Origin: Phenylobacterium sp.
Lineage (GTDB): Bacteria; Pseudomonadota; Alphaproteobacteria; Caulobacterales; Caulobacteraceae
Direction of reading: 5' to 3'
DNA length: 64,000 bases
Assembly (NCBI RefSeq): GCF_030697925.1
Contig: NZ_JAUYOJ010000185.1
Location: 30,858 to 94,857, forward strand
Both the position numbers and the translations under genes were made by a program. Under the pieces are notes generated by a model. It ran no database searches, was not told the DNA's origin, and saw nothing but the letters and a program-made list of their open reading frames with translations. Positions 17,666-28,752 of the stretch are shown one piece after another. How positions within the stretch are numbered: the first letter of the stretch is position 1; every line of letters starts with the position of its first letter.

Positions 17666-18344
17666 AGGCCAGGAAGCCGGCCTCGGCGAAGTCGAGCATC
17701 CGCTTCAACAGCGCCTCGATGTCGCCCTCCCGCGTGGCGCCGTCCGACAGGACGTGCAGGCGGTCGAACTCGGCGAAGCGGTTGTTGTGAACCATGCCCA
17801 GGCAGAAATGCAGCCGCCAGTAGACGCTCTCGCGCGGCAAGTTGGGGCAGGCGGCGATCAGGGCGTCCGCGAACCGGGCCAGGTGGCTGACGTCCTTGGT
17901 CAGGGCGTCGCGCATCTCCTCGGTGCCCTCGCTGCGCGAGCGGATGATGAACTGCACCGAGATGCGCCGGTCGTTCTCGGGCGAGGCCCAGCGCAGGGGG
18001 GGAGCGAACAGCGCCTCCAGGATGTCGCGGACCGGCGGCTTGCCCTGATGGCGGTCGGTGGCCTCGTGCAGCATCCGGGCGCGTTCGCGGTTCAGCTCCG
18101 CCGTGCGCCGGCGGAAGATCTCGAACAGCAGGGCGTCCTTGGAACCGAAGTGGTAGTTCACCGAGGCGAGGTTGACGCCGGCGTCGGCGGTGATGTCGCG
18201 CACCGAGACGTTCTGGAAGCCGTGCAGGGCGAACAGGCGTTCCGCGGCGCAGAAGACCGCCGCCTTGGTGGCGGCCTCATTGGGCTCGGCGATGTCGTTG
18301 GCCGGGGCGGCGTCCACGGGCGAATCCTTCACGTGCAGCTCCAC
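17664..18344 (-). CDS. TetR/AcrR family transcriptional regulator
   Basis: AAERLFALHGFQNVSVRDITADAGVNLASVNYHFGSKDALLFEIF HTH; GTG start. Confidence 0.93.
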   Translation of the reverse strand: MELHVKDSPVDAAPANDIAEPNEAATKAAVFCAAERLFALHGFQNVSVRDITADAGVNLASVNYHFGSKDALLFEIFRRRTAELNRERARMLHEATDRHQGKPPVRDILEALFAPPLRWASPENDRRISVQFIIRSRSEGTEEMRDALTKDVSHLARFADALIAACPNLPRESVYWRLHFCLGMVHNNRFAEFDRLHVLSDGATREGDIEALLKRMLDFAEAGFLA

Positions 18345-18465
18345 CTTAACAGGTGAGACGCGAAGGGCGATGCGACCTTCTCGACGGATTTTGACTGAAA
18401 CAACGCGATCTTCGGCAAGGAACTGGCCCGGTTGAATGGAATGGCCGCGAAAAGCGACCTGATGA

Positions 18466-19656
18466 TTAGCGCGCCAGCTCCCGCATGGCCTTGTCCAGAC
18501 CCTCGATGGTCAGCGGAAACATCCGGTCGCCGACCAGCTGCTTCATCACCTCGATCGAGGGGGTGTAGTCCCAGTGCCGCTCGGCGGTCGGGTTCAGCCA
18601 GACCATGCTCTCATAGATGTTGGCCACGCGGTCCATCCAGATGGCCCCGGCCTCCTCGTTCCAGTGCTCCACCGAGCCGCCCGGATAGGTGATCTCATAG
18701 GGACTCATCGTGGCGTCGCCGACGAAGATCACCTTGTAATCGCTGGAGAACTTGTGGAGCACGTCATAGGTGTTCAGCTTCTCGGCGTGACGGCGCCGGT
18801 TGTCCTTCCACACGCTCTCATAGAGGCAGTTGTGGAAGTAGTAGAACTCCATGTTCTTGAACTCGCTCCGCGCCGCGGAGAACAGCTCCTCACAGATGCG
18901 GATGTGGCTGTCCATCGAGCCGCCGATGTCGAAGAAGATCAGCACGCTGATCTTGTTGCGGCGCTCGGGACGCATGTTGATATCAAGGTAGCCCTTTTCG
19001 GCGGTCCCCTTGATCGTGGCGTTCATGTCGAGTTCTTCGGCGGCGCCCTCGCGGACCCATTTGCGCAGGCGGCGCAGGGCGACCTTGATGTTGCGGGTGC
19101 CGAGCTCGACGGAGTCGTCGAGGTTCTTGTATTCGCGCTTGTCCCAGACCTTGACCGCCTTGCCGTGGCGGCCCTTGTCCTGGCCGATGCGGATGCCCTC
19201 AGGGTGATAGCCGTTGGCGCCGAACGGCGAGCTGCCGTCGCCCTTCTGGCCGTTCTGACCCTTGCCCTCGCCGTCCCCGTCGCCCTCGTCGCGCTGCTTG
19301 CGCATCTGCTCGGCCAGGGCTTCCATCAGCTTGTCGAAGCCGCCCATGGCCTCGATCTGAGCCTTCTCCTCATCGGTGAGGAACTTGTCGGAGATGCGCT
19401 TCAGCCACTCGGCGGGGATGTCGGCCACGCCGATCCCATCGACCTTCTCCAGCCCCTTGAACACGTGGCTGAACACCTGGTCGAACTTGTCGAGGTTCTT
19501 CTCGTCCTTCACCAGGGCCGAGCGCGACAGGTAGTAGAAGTCGTCGACATTGCGCTCGATGACCACCTTGTCGAGCGCCTCCATGAGCATGAGGTACTCT
19601 TTGAGCGTCACGGGCACCTTGGCCTCGCGGAGCTCGGTGAAGAAACGCATGAACAT
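18466..19656 (-). CDS. VWA / CoxE-like domain protein
   Basis: SVLIFFDIGGSMDSHIRICEELFSAARSEFKNMEFYYFHNCLYE; VIFVGDATMSPYEI. Confidence 0.88.
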   Translation of the reverse strand: MFMRFFTELREAKVPVTLKEYLMLMEALDKVVIERNVDDFYYLSRSALVKDEKNLDKFDQVFSHVFKGLEKVDGIGVADIPAEWLKRISDKFLTDEEKAQIEAMGGFDKLMEALAEQMRKQRDEGDGDGEGKGQNGQKGDGSSPFGANGYHPEGIRIGQDKGRHGKAVKVWDKREYKNLDDSVELGTRNIKVALRRLRKWVREGAAEELDMNATIKGTAEKGYLDINMRPERRNKISVLIFFDIGGSMDSHIRICEELFSAARSEFKNMEFYYFHNCLYESVWKDNRRRHAEKLNTYDVLHKFSSDYKVIFVGDATMSPYEITYPGGSVEHWNEEAGAIWMDRVANIYESMVWLNPTAERHWDYTPSIEVMKQLVGDRMFPLTIEGLDKAMRELAR

Positions 19657-19780
19657 GGGCAGGCTTCCCGAATAGGGGGACGAACAATCGTTTGACTTCG
19701 GAAGATGGAGCCCCAGGAGGCCGATGTCCAGCATGCCGTGCGGGCGCGCGAGCCGAGGCGCCGCGGCTCGCGCGCCCGCT

Positions 19781-20776
19781 TTAGCGCCGCTCGCTGTCCA
19801 GCATCGCCATCTGCGAGGCGGCGTAGCGCTCGCCGGCCGCCGCGCCCTTGGGCGCCGCCTGTTCGATCGCCGCCAGATCGGCCGGGGTCAGTTCCAGGGC
19901 CAGCGAGCCCAAGGCCTCGGCCAGGCGGTCGCGGCGGCGCGCGCCGACCAGAGGGACGATGTCGTTCCCCTGGGCCAGGACCCAGGCTATGGCGATCTGG
20001 GCGACGCTGGCGCCGCGCGCCTCGGCCACCCCGCGCAGGGCCTCCACCAGGGCCAGGTTGCGGTGGAGGTTCTCACCCTGGAAGCGCGGGCTGTGGCCGC
20101 GGAAGTCCGAGGCGTCGGCGGCGGCCTTGGTCCAGTGGCCGCTGATCAGGCCGCGCGACAGCACTCCATAGGCGGTGATCCCGATCCCCAACTCGCGGCA
20201 GACCGGCAGGATCTCGTCTTCGATCCCCCGCGAGATCAGCGAGTACTCGATCTGCAGGTCGGCGATCGGATGGACCGCCGCGGCCCGGCGCAGGGTGGCC
20301 GCGCCCACCTCGGAGAGGCCGATGTGACGGACGTAGCCGGCCTTCACCAGGTCGGCGATGGCGCCTACCGTGTCTTCGATCGGCACGTTGGGATCCAGGC
20401 GAGCGGGGCGATAGACGTCGATATGGTCGACGCCCAGGCGCTTGAGGCTGTAGGCCGCGAAGGCCTTCACCGCCTGGGGCCGGGCGTCGTAGCCCAGCCA
20501 GGCTCCGTCGGGGCCGCGCTGGGCGCCGAACTTGACGCTGATCGTCACGTCCTCGCGGCGGCGGCCCTTCAGCGCCTCGCCGATCAACAATTCGTTGTGG
20601 CCCATGCCATAGAAGTCGCCGGTGTCGAGCAGGGTGACGCCGGCCGCTAGGGCCGCATCGATGGTGGCCAGGCTCTCGGCCCGGTCGGCCGGGCCATACA
20701 GGTCCGACATCCCCATGCAGCCGAGGCCCAGGGTCGAGACGGCGGGGCCGGTGGTACCAAGTGTGCGCAGGGTCAT
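19781..20776 (-). CDS. Aldo/keto reductase
   Basis: LGLGCMGMSDLYGPADRAES, LLDTGDFYGMGHNELLIGEAL, HIGLSEVGAATLRRA. Confidence 0.95.
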   Translation of the reverse strand: MTLRTLGTTGPAVSTLGLGCMGMSDLYGPADRAESLATIDAALAAGVTLLDTGDFYGMGHNELLIGEALKGRRREDVTISVKFGAQRGPDGAWLGYDARPQAVKAFAAYSLKRLGVDHIDVYRPARLDPNVPIEDTVGAIADLVKAGYVRHIGLSEVGAATLRRAAAVHPIADLQIEYSLISRGIEDEILPVCRELGIGITAYGVLSRGLISGHWTKAAADASDFRGHSPRFQGENLHRNLALVEALRGVAEARGASVAQIAIAWVLAQGNDIVPLVGARRRDRLAEALGSLALELTPADLAAIEQAAPKGAAAGERYAASQMAMLDSERR

Positions 20777-20890
20777 GGGTTGCTCCTCATCAGTTGGATC
20801 GGCGCGTCTCGCCGCTGACGGTAAGGTGGCGCCCCGGCGATCATCCGATAAGTTGCGGAATTCGGAATGCACTGTGCGAAATGGTGAACA

Positions 20891-21793
20891 ATGGCCCAGC
20901 TCGATCTCGGCGACCTCGACGCCTTCGCCGCCATCGCCCGCCACCGCAGCTTCCGCCGCGCCGCCGCGGCGCGTGGCGTCTCCCCCTCCAGCCTCAGCCA
21001 GACCCTGCGCGACCTGGAGGCCCGGCTGGGGGTGCGGCTGCTGAACCGCACCACCCGCAGCGTCGCGCCCACCGAGGCCGGGCAAAGATTGCTGGACCGC
21101 CTATCGCCGGCCTTGGCCGACATCGCCGCGGCCGTGGACCAGGTGACCGCCGCCCCAGGCCATCCGGCTGGCACGGTGCGGATCAACGCCCCCGAGCCTG
21201 CCGTGGAGCTGGTCCTGGCCCCCATGGTCGCGCCGTTCCTGGCCGCCCATCCGCAGGTGCGCCTGGAGATCGTCGCCCAGACCTCGTTCATCGACATCGT
21301 CGCCGAGGGCTTCGACGCCGGCGTGCGCTGGGACGAGAGCCTGGCCCGCGACATGATCGCCGTGTCGCTGGGTCCGCCGCAGCGCTTCACGGTGGTGGCC
21401 GCGCCCGAGGTGGTCGCCCGATATGGCCGACCCGAGGTTCCCGGCGACATGCTGGGCAAGCCCTGCATCCGCCAGCGCTTCCCCGGCGGGGTCGATGTGG
21501 CCTGGGAGTTCGAGCGGGACGGGGAGGTGGTGCGGATCGAGCCGGAGGGACCGCTGGTCTCCACCAGCATCCCGGTGCAGATGCGCGCGGCCCTGGAGGG
21601 CGTCGGCTTCTGGTCGACCTTCGAGGGCTATGTCCGCGAGCATGTCGCCGAGGGTCGGCTGGTGGCGGTGCTGGAGGACTGGCAAGAGAGCTTTCCCGGC
21701 CCCTTCCTCTACTATCCCAGTCGCCGGCAGATGCCCTCGGCCCTGAGGGCCTTCATCGACTTCGTGAAGGTCTGGAAGGCGGCCCCGACCTAG
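20891..21793 (+). CDS. LysR family transcriptional regulator
   Basis: N-terminal HTH LDAFAAIARHRSFRRAAAARGVSPSSLSQTLRDLEARLGVRLLNRTTRSV. Confidence 0.95.
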   Translation: MAQLDLGDLDAFAAIARHRSFRRAAAARGVSPSSLSQTLRDLEARLGVRLLNRTTRSVAPTEAGQRLLDRLSPALADIAAAVDQVTAAPGHPAGTVRINAPEPAVELVLAPMVAPFLAAHPQVRLEIVAQTSFIDIVAEGFDAGVRWDESLARDMIAVSLGPPQRFTVVAAPEVVARYGRPEVPGDMLGKPCIRQRFPGGVDVAWEFERDGEVVRIEPEGPLVSTSIPVQMRAALEGVGFWSTFEGYVREHVAEGRLVAVLEDWQESFPGPFLYYPSRRQMPSALRAFIDFVKVWKAAPT

Positions 21794-22284
21794 GCCGGCA
21801 TCTCGCGCAGCTTGCGCCAGACGGTCATGCGCGAGACGCCCAGGCGCCGCGCGATCTCCACCGGCCCGACGCCGGCGGCCTGCAGGGCGCGGATGTCGTC
21901 GGCGGGGGCGCCGCGGCGGCGGCGATCGATCCAGGGCGGCTCCACCGAGGCCACGGCCTGAAGCGCCGCGTGCAGGGCCCGGCCGCCCTCGCCCTCTGAG
22001 GAGATGCTGGACTCGACCACGAACAGGTGGGCGCCGCGGTCCTCGAGCCGGCCCAGGACTTCGAGCAGTCCGCGGCTGGAGGCCGCCAGGTGGTTTAGGC
22101 GCGTGACCACCAACTGGTCGCCCGCGCCGATGAAGTCGAGGATCGACGTCAGCACCGCGGAGTCGTCGGCCATCGGGCCCGTAGGCTCCTCGGCCCGGAC
22201 CACATGGCACCCCAGTTCCTTCAGTACCGCCGTGTCGTCCGACGATCGCGCGTCGCGCAGCCGTACATACCCGATCTTCAACAT
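21790..22284 (-). CDS. Serine-recombinase (resolvase)-like protein with C-terminal HTH; catalytic residues degenerate
   Basis: MLKIGYVRLRDARSS...DQLVVTRLNHLAASSRGLLEVLGRLEDRGAHLFVVESSIS...GVGPVEIARRLGVSRMTVWRKLRE. Confidence 0.8.
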   Translation of the reverse strand: MLKIGYVRLRDARSSDDTAVLKELGCHVVRAEEPTGPMADDSAVLTSILDFIGAGDQLVVTRLNHLAASSRGLLEVLGRLEDRGAHLFVVESSISSEGEGGRALHAALQAVASVEPPWIDRRRRGAPADDIRALQAAGVGPVEIARRLGVSRMTVWRKLREMPA

Positions 22285-22439
22285 CCCACCGTCGCCCGTG
22301 TCAGCTCTGCGATGATTGAGCCGAAGGTCGCAAACCCGGTCCCCGGCGTCAAAGACAGCTATGTTAAATCGAAGCAATATTTCTTAGGTTGCCAGGGTTT
22401 GGTGAGAAATTCTGGCAAGTCTGAGGCGCCCCCGCGTGC

Positions 22440-22973
22440 CTAGGAGGCCGAACCTTGCGCGGGCCGGCGTAGGATGAATTCGCGATCCGTGGTCGAACCG
22501 ACCTGGAAACCGTATTCGCCCGCGCGGACAAAACCGTGCCGCTCGTAGAATCGCTGCGCGCCGTGGTTCTCCGACCAGACCCCGATCCACAGGTCGCGCG
22601 GGCCATCGGCCAGCAGCCAGTCGACGGCCTGTGCGAACAACCGACGTCCGGTCCCGCCGTTCTGCCAGGACTTCAGCAGATAGAGGCGTTTCAGCTCGCC
22701 GCAGGCGGGTGTGACCTCGGGGTGAGGTAGGGTGCAGGGTCCGACCAGCGCATGGCCCACGACATCGCCGTCGACCTCGACCAGCCAGGTGGCCTTGGCG
22801 GGATCGGCCAGGTCGGCGCGGGCCCGCTCCACGTCGTAGACCTCGGCGAGGAAGACGGCCAGTTCGTCGGCCGGATAGAGGTGGCCGAACGTCTCGCTGA
22901 AGGTGCCGGCGCCGATGGCCGCGACAATCTCGGCCTCGTCGGGACGGGCGCGGCGGATTATGGGTTCCTGCAT
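22440..22973 (-). CDS. GNAT family N-acetyltransferase
   Basis: [46 protein letters not shown]. Confidence 0.93.
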   Translation of the reverse strand: MQEPIIRRARPDEAEIVAAIGAGTFSETFGHLYPADELAVFLAEVYDVERARADLADPAKATWLVEVDGDVVGHALVGPCTLPHPEVTPACGELKRLYLLKSWQNGGTGRRLFAQAVDWLLADGPRDLWIGVWSENHGAQRFYERHGFVRAGEYGFQVGSTTDREFILRRPAQGSAS

Positions 22974-23011
22974 GCTGCTCGCTTCGATCTGCGGGGAAGG
23001 ATGAGTCGCCG

Positions 23012-23938
23012 ATGACCGTTGGGCTGTACACCCATCTCGACATGCTCGACCACCGTCCGGGCGAAGGCCATTACGAGCGGCCCGAACGGCTGAGCGCGGT
23101 GGTCGGCGCTTTGGACGACGCCAGCGACCTTCATCTGGACCGCCGCGAGGCCCCGCTGGTGGAAGCCGCCGACCTCGCCCGGGTGCATCTGGCCGACTAT
23201 GTGGACGCCATCGTCGCCTCGGCGCCGACCACCGGGCGGTTGATGCTGGATGGCGACACCTTCATGTCCCCCGGCAGCCTGGCGGCGGCGCGACGCGCGG
23301 CCGGCGCGGTGGCCAGCGCCGTGCGTGACGTGGCCGCCGGGGACCTGCAGCGCGCCTTCTGCGCCGTACGCCCGCCCGGCCACCACGCCGAGCCGCACCT
23401 GCCCATGGGCTTCTGCATCTTCTCCAACGTGGCGGTCGCCGCGCGGGTGGCCCAGGCCGCGGGCCTGAAGCGCGTGGCGGTGGTCGATTTCGACGTCCAC
23501 CACGGCAACGGCACCCAGGCCGCGCTCGGCGGCGTGGAGGACACCTTCTTCGTCTCCGTCCAGCAGTGGCCCATGTGGCCCGGCACCGGTCACCCGTCGG
23601 AGGCCGTTCCCGGCAATATCCGCAACGCCGTGGTGCCGCCCGGCGCCTCGCGGGAGGCCTGGCGCCAACAGTTCGAGGGCCTGATGACCCATGTGGACGC
23701 CTTCGCCCCGGACCTGATTCTGGTCTCCGCCGGCTTCGACGCCCACGCCCGCGACCCGATCGGCGACTCGACCCAGAACCTGGAGGCCGAGGATTTCGAT
23801 TGGGCCACCAGGGCCATAGTCTCAGTCGCCAACGCCCACGCGAAAGGCCGGGTTGTGTCCTCGCTCGAGGGCGGCTACGACCTTGAGGCTCTGGGCCGCT
23901 CTGCGCTCGCGCATGTTCGGGCCTTGTCTTTGGGGTGA
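23012..23938 (+). CDS. Histone deacetylase family (acetoin utilization-like) protein
   Basis: [48 protein letters not shown]. Confidence 0.95.
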   Translation: MTVGLYTHLDMLDHRPGEGHYERPERLSAVVGALDDASDLHLDRREAPLVEAADLARVHLADYVDAIVASAPTTGRLMLDGDTFMSPGSLAAARRAAGAVASAVRDVAAGDLQRAFCAVRPPGHHAEPHLPMGFCIFSNVAVAARVAQAAGLKRVAVVDFDVHHGNGTQAALGGVEDTFFVSVQQWPMWPGTGHPSEAVPGNIRNAVVPPGASREAWRQQFEGLMTHVDAFAPDLILVSAGFDAHARDPIGDSTQNLEAEDFDWATRAIVSVANAHAKGRVVSSLEGGYDLEALGRSALAHVRALSLG

Positions 23939-23986
23939 AGGGCGGAGCCGGGTCGCGCATTGCGCGGACAAGGGCTTTCAGATGAC

Positions 23987-24604
23987 ATGGCCGACGCTTT
24001 GACCGCCGACCCTCGATCCCTGCCCGCGAAACGCCCCGGCGCCATCATCCTGGCCCGCCACGGCGAACCCGCCCTGTCGCGCGATGTGGTCCTGACGGCC
24101 GGCGGCTACCGCGACTTCTGGGCCAAGTACGAGGAAATGGGCCTGCGTCCGGGCCAGACGCCGCCGACGGTGCTGATGGACCAGATCGCCTCCGCCGGGG
24201 CGGTGATCTCCTCGGTGCGCACCCGCTCGATCGAGAGCGCGATCGCCCTCTGCCGTGGCCGCGACTTCGTCCGCGACGAGATGTTCGTCGAAGCCCCCCT
24301 GCCGCCGCCCAACTGGCCGGGCTTCGTCAAGCTCGCCCCCAGGACCTGGGGCTTCCTCGCGCGCTTCTGGTGGTGGTTCTTCGATCACCATGAGGGCGGC
24401 GAGACCCGTCGCCAGGCCGAGGCTCGCGCCGATGAGGCCGCCTCGCGGATCGAGGCCCTGGCCGCCGACGGCGGCGACGTGGTGGTGCTGGCCCACGGCT
24501 TCTTCAATTTCATGGTCGGCCGCGCTCTGCGCCGGCGGGGCTGGAAGATGACCGCCAACCAGGGCTGGAAGTACTGGTCGACCCGGCGTTACGAGCGCCC
24601 CTGA
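23987..24604 (+). CDS. Histidine phosphatase superfamily protein
   Basis: IILARHGEPALSR; ISSVRTRSIESA; VVVLAHGFFNFMVGRAL. Confidence 0.85.
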   Translation: MADALTADPRSLPAKRPGAIILARHGEPALSRDVVLTAGGYRDFWAKYEEMGLRPGQTPPTVLMDQIASAGAVISSVRTRSIESAIALCRGRDFVRDEMFVEAPLPPPNWPGFVKLAPRTWGFLARFWWWFFDHHEGGETRRQAEARADEAASRIEALAADGGDVVVLAHGFFNFMVGRALRRRGWKMTANQGWKYWSTRRYERP

Positions 24605-24668
24605 GATCATCGTCGTTGCGGGGTTCCTCCGCCCTTACTAGGTTGCAGAGTTCCTCAAGGGATTTGGA

Positions 24669-24911
24669 ATGGCCGAAGCCGCCGACATCGATGGGCTATC
24701 GTTCGAGCAGGCGCTCGCCGAGCTGGAGCGGATCGTCGGCCAGCTGGAGTCCGGCCAGGCGCCGCTCGAGGAGTCGGTGAAGCTCTACGAGCGCGGCGCG
24801 GCCCTGAAGGCCCATTGCGAGAAGCGGCTGGAGGCCGCGCGGCTGCAGGTCGAGAAGATCGTGGTGGGCGCGGGCGGTCAGGCGAGCGTCGAACCGGCCG
24901 AGTTCAACTAG
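24669..24911 (+). CDS. xseB: Exodeoxyribonuclease VII small subunit
   Basis: [54 protein letters not shown]. Confidence 0.96.
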   Translation: MAEAADIDGLSFEQALAELERIVGQLESGQAPLEESVKLYERGAALKAHCEKRLEAARLQVEKIVVGAGGQASVEPAEFN

Positions 24912-24912
24912 G

Positions 24913-25791
24913 ATGTCCCTGGCCCAACGCGTGGCCGAGGCGGCGGATCTCGTCACCGTGGCGTTGGACGAGCTGCTGCCCCGCGCCGAGGGGCCGGAAT
25001 CGCGGCTGACCGAGGCCATGCGCTATGCGGCGCTGGGGCCTGGCAAGCGGCTGCGCACCTATTTCGCCATAGAGACCGGCAAGATGTTCGACCTGGCCGA
25101 CCGGCCGGTGCTGCGCGCGGCCTGCGCCCTGGAATGCGTCCAGGCCTACAGCCTGATCCATGACGACCTGCCGGCCATGGACGACGACGACATACGCCGC
25201 GGCCGGCCGACCGTGCACAAGGCCTATGACGAGGCCACCGCCATCCTGGCCGGCGACGCCCTGCAGACCGTGGCCTTCGAGATCCTGGCCCATCCGGACA
25301 CCCACAAGGACGGCAATGTCCGCGCCGAGATGGTGCTGAAGCTCGCCCAGGCGGCGGGCGCGCGCGGCATGTGCGGCGGCCAGATGATCGACATGCTGGG
25401 GGTGCGCGACGACCTGGGCGCCGTGGCCCGGATGCAGCGTCTGAAGACCGGCGCCCTGATCGCCGTGGCCTTCGAGCTGCCGCTGATCATGGCCCATTCC
25501 GGGGACGGCGAACGCCACGCCCTGATGGCCTTCGCCCAGGACCTGGGCCTGGCCTACCAGATTGTCGACGACCTGCTGGACGCCGAGGGCGAGAGCGCCA
25601 CCCTGGGCAAGAAGGCCGGCAAGGACGCGGCCATGGGCAAGGCCAACTACGTGACCCTGCTGGGCGCCGAGGCGGCCCGCGAACGCCTGACCCTGTTGGC
25701 CGAACAGACCAAAGCGCACCTCGACCCCTTCGGTCCGCGGGCCGAATTCCTGCGGGCCAGCGTGGATTTCGTGCTAGAGCGCCGAAACTGA
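24913..25791 (+). CDS. ispA: Polyprenyl (farnesyl) diphosphate synthase
   Basis: [23 protein letters not shown] and [13 protein letters not shown] Asp-rich motifs; between xseB and dxs. Confidence 0.95.
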   Translation: MSLAQRVAEAADLVTVALDELLPRAEGPESRLTEAMRYAALGPGKRLRTYFAIETGKMFDLADRPVLRAACALECVQAYSLIHDDLPAMDDDDIRRGRPTVHKAYDEATAILAGDALQTVAFEILAHPDTHKDGNVRAEMVLKLAQAAGARGMCGGQMIDMLGVRDDLGAVARMQRLKTGALIAVAFELPLIMAHSGDGERHALMAFAQDLGLAYQIVDDLLDAEGESATLGKKAGKDAAMGKANYVTLLGAEAARERLTLLAEQTKAHLDPFGPRAEFLRASVDFVLERRN

Positions 25792-25817
25792 TTTCATTGC
25801 AGCGTCTCCTGTAAAAC

Positions 25818-27734
25818 ATGCCGCCAGTCACGCCTCTGCTCGACAAGGTCTCGTTCCCCAAGGACACTCGCGGGTTCAACGCGGCCGAGCTTCGGCAACT
25901 CGCAGACGAGCTGCGCGCCGAGATGATCGACGCCGTCTCACAGACCGGCGGCCACTTCGGCGCGGGCCTGGGGGTGGTCGAGCTGACCGTCGCCCTGCAC
26001 CACGTTTATGAGACCCCGGAAGACATCCTGATCTGGGATGTCGGCCACCAGGCCTATCCGCACAAGATCCTCACCGGTCGCCGCGATCGCATCCGCACCC
26101 TGCGCCAAGGCGGGGGGCTGTCGGGCTTCACCCGGCGCAGCGAGAGCGAATACGACCCCTTCGGCGCGGCCCACGCGGCCACCTCGATCTCCGCGGCGCT
26201 GGGCTTCTGCGCGGCTCGCGACGCGCACGGCAAGCACAACAGCGTCGTGGCCGTGATCGGCGACGGCTCGATGAGCGCGGGCATGGCCTATGAGGCCATG
26301 AACAACGCCTGCGAGACCACGGGCCAGCTCACCGTCATCCTCAACGACAACGACATGTCCATCGCCCCGCCGGTGGGCGGCATGAGCGCCTACCTGGCCC
26401 GCGTGGTCTCCGGCGGCGGCTACCAGTCGCTGCGCAATCTCGGCAAGTCGGTGGCCAAGGTGCTGCCGCGCCCCATGCGCGAGGCCGCCCGCAAGGCCGA
26501 GGAATACGCCCGCGGCATGGTCACGGGCGGCACCCTGTTCGAGGAGCTGGGCTTCTACTATGTCGGCCCCATCGACGGGCACGACCTGGACGCCCTGGTG
26601 CCGATCCTTAAGAACGTGCGGGAAATCAAGGACAAGCCGGTCCTGGTCCACGTGGTGACCCAGAAGGGCAAGGGTTACGCCCCCGCCGAGAGCGCCGACG
26701 ACAAGCTGCATGCGGTGGTCAAGTTCGACGTGGTCACCGGCCTGCAGGCCAAGGCCGTCCCGGTCGCGCCGCACTACACCAAGGTCTTCGCCCAGGAGCT
26801 GATCAAGCAGGCCGAGCGCGACGACAAGATCGTGGCCATCACCGCGGCGATGGATTCCGGCACCGGCCTCGACCTGTTCGCCAAGCGCTTCCCCGACCGC
26901 ACCTTCGACGTGGGCATCGCCGAGCAGCATGCGGTGACTTTCGCCGCGGGCCTCGCCGCCGACGGCATGAAGCCGTTTTGCGCCATCTATTCGACCTTCC
27001 TGCAGCGCGGTTACGACCAGGTGGTCCACGACGTGGCCATCCAGCGCCTGCCGGTGCGCTTCGCCATGGACCGGGCCGGACTGGTCGGGGCCGACGGCGC
27101 GACCCACGCGGGCTCCTTCGACATCGGCTTCATGGGCGCGCTTCCGGGCATGATCCTGATGGCCGCCGCCGACGAGGTGGAGCTGGCCCGGATGGTCGCC
27201 ACCGCCGCTGTCATCGACGACCGGCCGAGCGCCTTCCGCTATCCGCGCGGCGAGGGCCTGGGACTAGCCCTGCCAGAGATCGCCGAGCCCCTGGAGATCG
27301 GCAAGGGCCGCATCGTCCGCGAGGGCACGGCGGTCGCCATCATCTCCTTCGGCGCCCGCCTGGCCGAAAGCCTCAAGGCCGCCGACCTGCTGGCCGCGCG
27401 CGGCCTGTCGGCCACGGTCTGCGACGCCCGTTTCGCCAAGCCCCTGGATATCGAGCTGATCCTGCGCCTGGCGCGGGAACATGAGGCCCTGATCACGGTC
27501 GAGGAAGGCGCCATGGGCGGCTTCGGCGCCTTCGTGCTTCAGGCCCTGGCCGAGCACGGCGCCCTGGACCGCGGCCTCAAGGTCCGCACGCTCAACCTGC
27601 CCGACGTCTTCCAGGACCACGACAAGCCCGACGCCATGTACGCCGAGGCCGGCCTCGACGCCGAGGGCATCGTCCGCGGCGCGCTCGCCGCGCTGGGCGT
27701 CGACAACGTCTCCGCCGCGGGCCGACGGGCCTAG
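25818..27734 (+). CDS. dxs: 1-deoxy-D-xylulose-5-phosphate synthase
   Basis: [62 protein letters not shown]. Confidence 0.98.
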   Translation: MPPVTPLLDKVSFPKDTRGFNAAELRQLADELRAEMIDAVSQTGGHFGAGLGVVELTVALHHVYETPEDILIWDVGHQAYPHKILTGRRDRIRTLRQGGGLSGFTRRSESEYDPFGAAHAATSISAALGFCAARDAHGKHNSVVAVIGDGSMSAGMAYEAMNNACETTGQLTVILNDNDMSIAPPVGGMSAYLARVVSGGGYQSLRNLGKSVAKVLPRPMREAARKAEEYARGMVTGGTLFEELGFYYVGPIDGHDLDALVPILKNVREIKDKPVLVHVVTQKGKGYAPAESADDKLHAVVKFDVVTGLQAKAVPVAPHYTKVFAQELIKQAERDDKIVAITAAMDSGTGLDLFAKRFPDRTFDVGIAEQHAVTFAAGLAADGMKPFCAIYSTFLQRGYDQVVHDVAIQRLPVRFAMDRAGLVGADGATHAGSFDIGFMGALPGMILMAAADEVELARMVATAAVIDDRPSAFRYPRGEGLGLALPEIAEPLEIGKGRIVREGTAVAIISFGARLAESLKAADLLAARGLSATVCDARFAKPLDIELILRLAREHEALITVEEGAMGGFGAFVLQALAEHGALDRGLKVRTLNLPDVFQDHDKPDAMYAEAGLDAEGIVRGALAALGVDNVSAAGRRA

Positions 27735-28181
27735 CTACTTACAAGCGCCGAAGAACTTGCGCACCGCGCCCTTGGGCGCGGGCGGCGGGCTGATCGTCTC
27801 GCCCAGCGCGGTCACCGTGACCAGACCGGTCTTCCTGAACGCCGCCGCCATGGGCGCGAGTGTCGAGAACTCGGCGCCTGCAAGGGCGCCGCCGCGCAGG
27901 GGCTCGGCCCTGCCACGCAAGGTGACGGCAGCGGCCTCCGAGGCGACCGTCACGCTGGCGGGCTGGGGCGAGTTCACCGGCTTGTGGATCACGACGCCCA
28001 GTTCGACCTGGCCAGATTTGCGAACGCAGGTGAAGGCCAGCGGCTGGTCGTCGGTCTGTGGCGTCCCATAGCGCAACCATGCGTCAGCCTCCTTCGGCGT
28101 ATCGACGCTCCAGACGCGGGTGTCCTGGGCCTGGGCGGCGGTGGCTGTGAGGGCGGAGATCAGGATCGTCGCGAGCTTCAT
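27735..28181 (-). CDS. Hypothetical secreted protein, apparent paralog of 28215-28694
   Basis: Signal peptide MKLATILISALTATAAQA; shared spacing of W...C...SG.V...TG...VRKFFGACK. Confidence 0.75.
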   Translation of the reverse strand: MKLATILISALTATAAQAQDTRVWSVDTPKEADAWLRYGTPQTDDQPLAFTCVRKSGQVELGVVIHKPVNSPQPASVTVASEAAAVTLRGRAEPLRGGALAGAEFSTLAPMAAAFRKTGLVTVTALGETISPPPAPKGAVRKFFGACK

Positions 28182-28214
28182 GCGGCGAAGCTAGCACCGC
28201 GTCCGGGGCCGCAT

Positions 28215-28694
28215 CTAGGCGGCGCGGCAGGTGGCGAGGAAGTTGCGGACCACCTGGCGCTCGTTGGCCCGGACCGGCAACTTGGCGCTCGAGCCGTCGC
28301 CGCCGATCGAGAGGTCGCCAGTTCTTGCGAAGTTCGCCAGGGTGGGGTTGGTGGCCGGGGTCTGAGCCTCGATCAGCGCCTCGCCCTCGGCCATGGCCGG
28401 GACGATCTGGCCGGGCAGGCGGGTGGTGCGGTCGTTCGACTTGAGCTCGATGGCGTGGGCCGGGCGGTTCTCCGGCGCCGCCACGGTGACCATGACCTCG
28501 CCCGAGCGGGCCTGGCAGGTCATCATCAGCAGCAGGTTGTCGCTGTCGGGCTCGCCGAAGGCCAGTTTCGCGCCCTCACCCTCGGCGTGATTCAGCGACC
28601 AGGCCATGGTCGCGGCGGTCGGCGACCCGGCCTGTTGGGCGCAAGCGGCCAGTAGGCAGAAAAGTCCCAGTCCGGCGATCGTACGGCGACGCAT
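28215..28694 (-). CDS. Hypothetical lipoprotein, apparent paralog of 27735-28181
   Basis: Lipobox GLFCLLAACA; terminal VVRNFLATCRAA parallels VRKFFGACK. Confidence 0.78.
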   Translation of the reverse strand: MRRRTIAGLGLFCLLAACAQQAGSPTAATMAWSLNHAEGEGAKLAFGEPDSDNLLLMMTCQARSGEVMVTVAAPENRPAHAIELKSNDRTTRLPGQIVPAMAEGEALIEAQTPATNPTLANFARTGDLSIGGDGSSAKLPVRANERQVVRNFLATCRAA

Positions 28695-28752
28695 GACGAC
28701 GCTCCCTTTGCATAGGAAACGTCGCCCCGAACCGAAACGATCCGTTTCGGGG

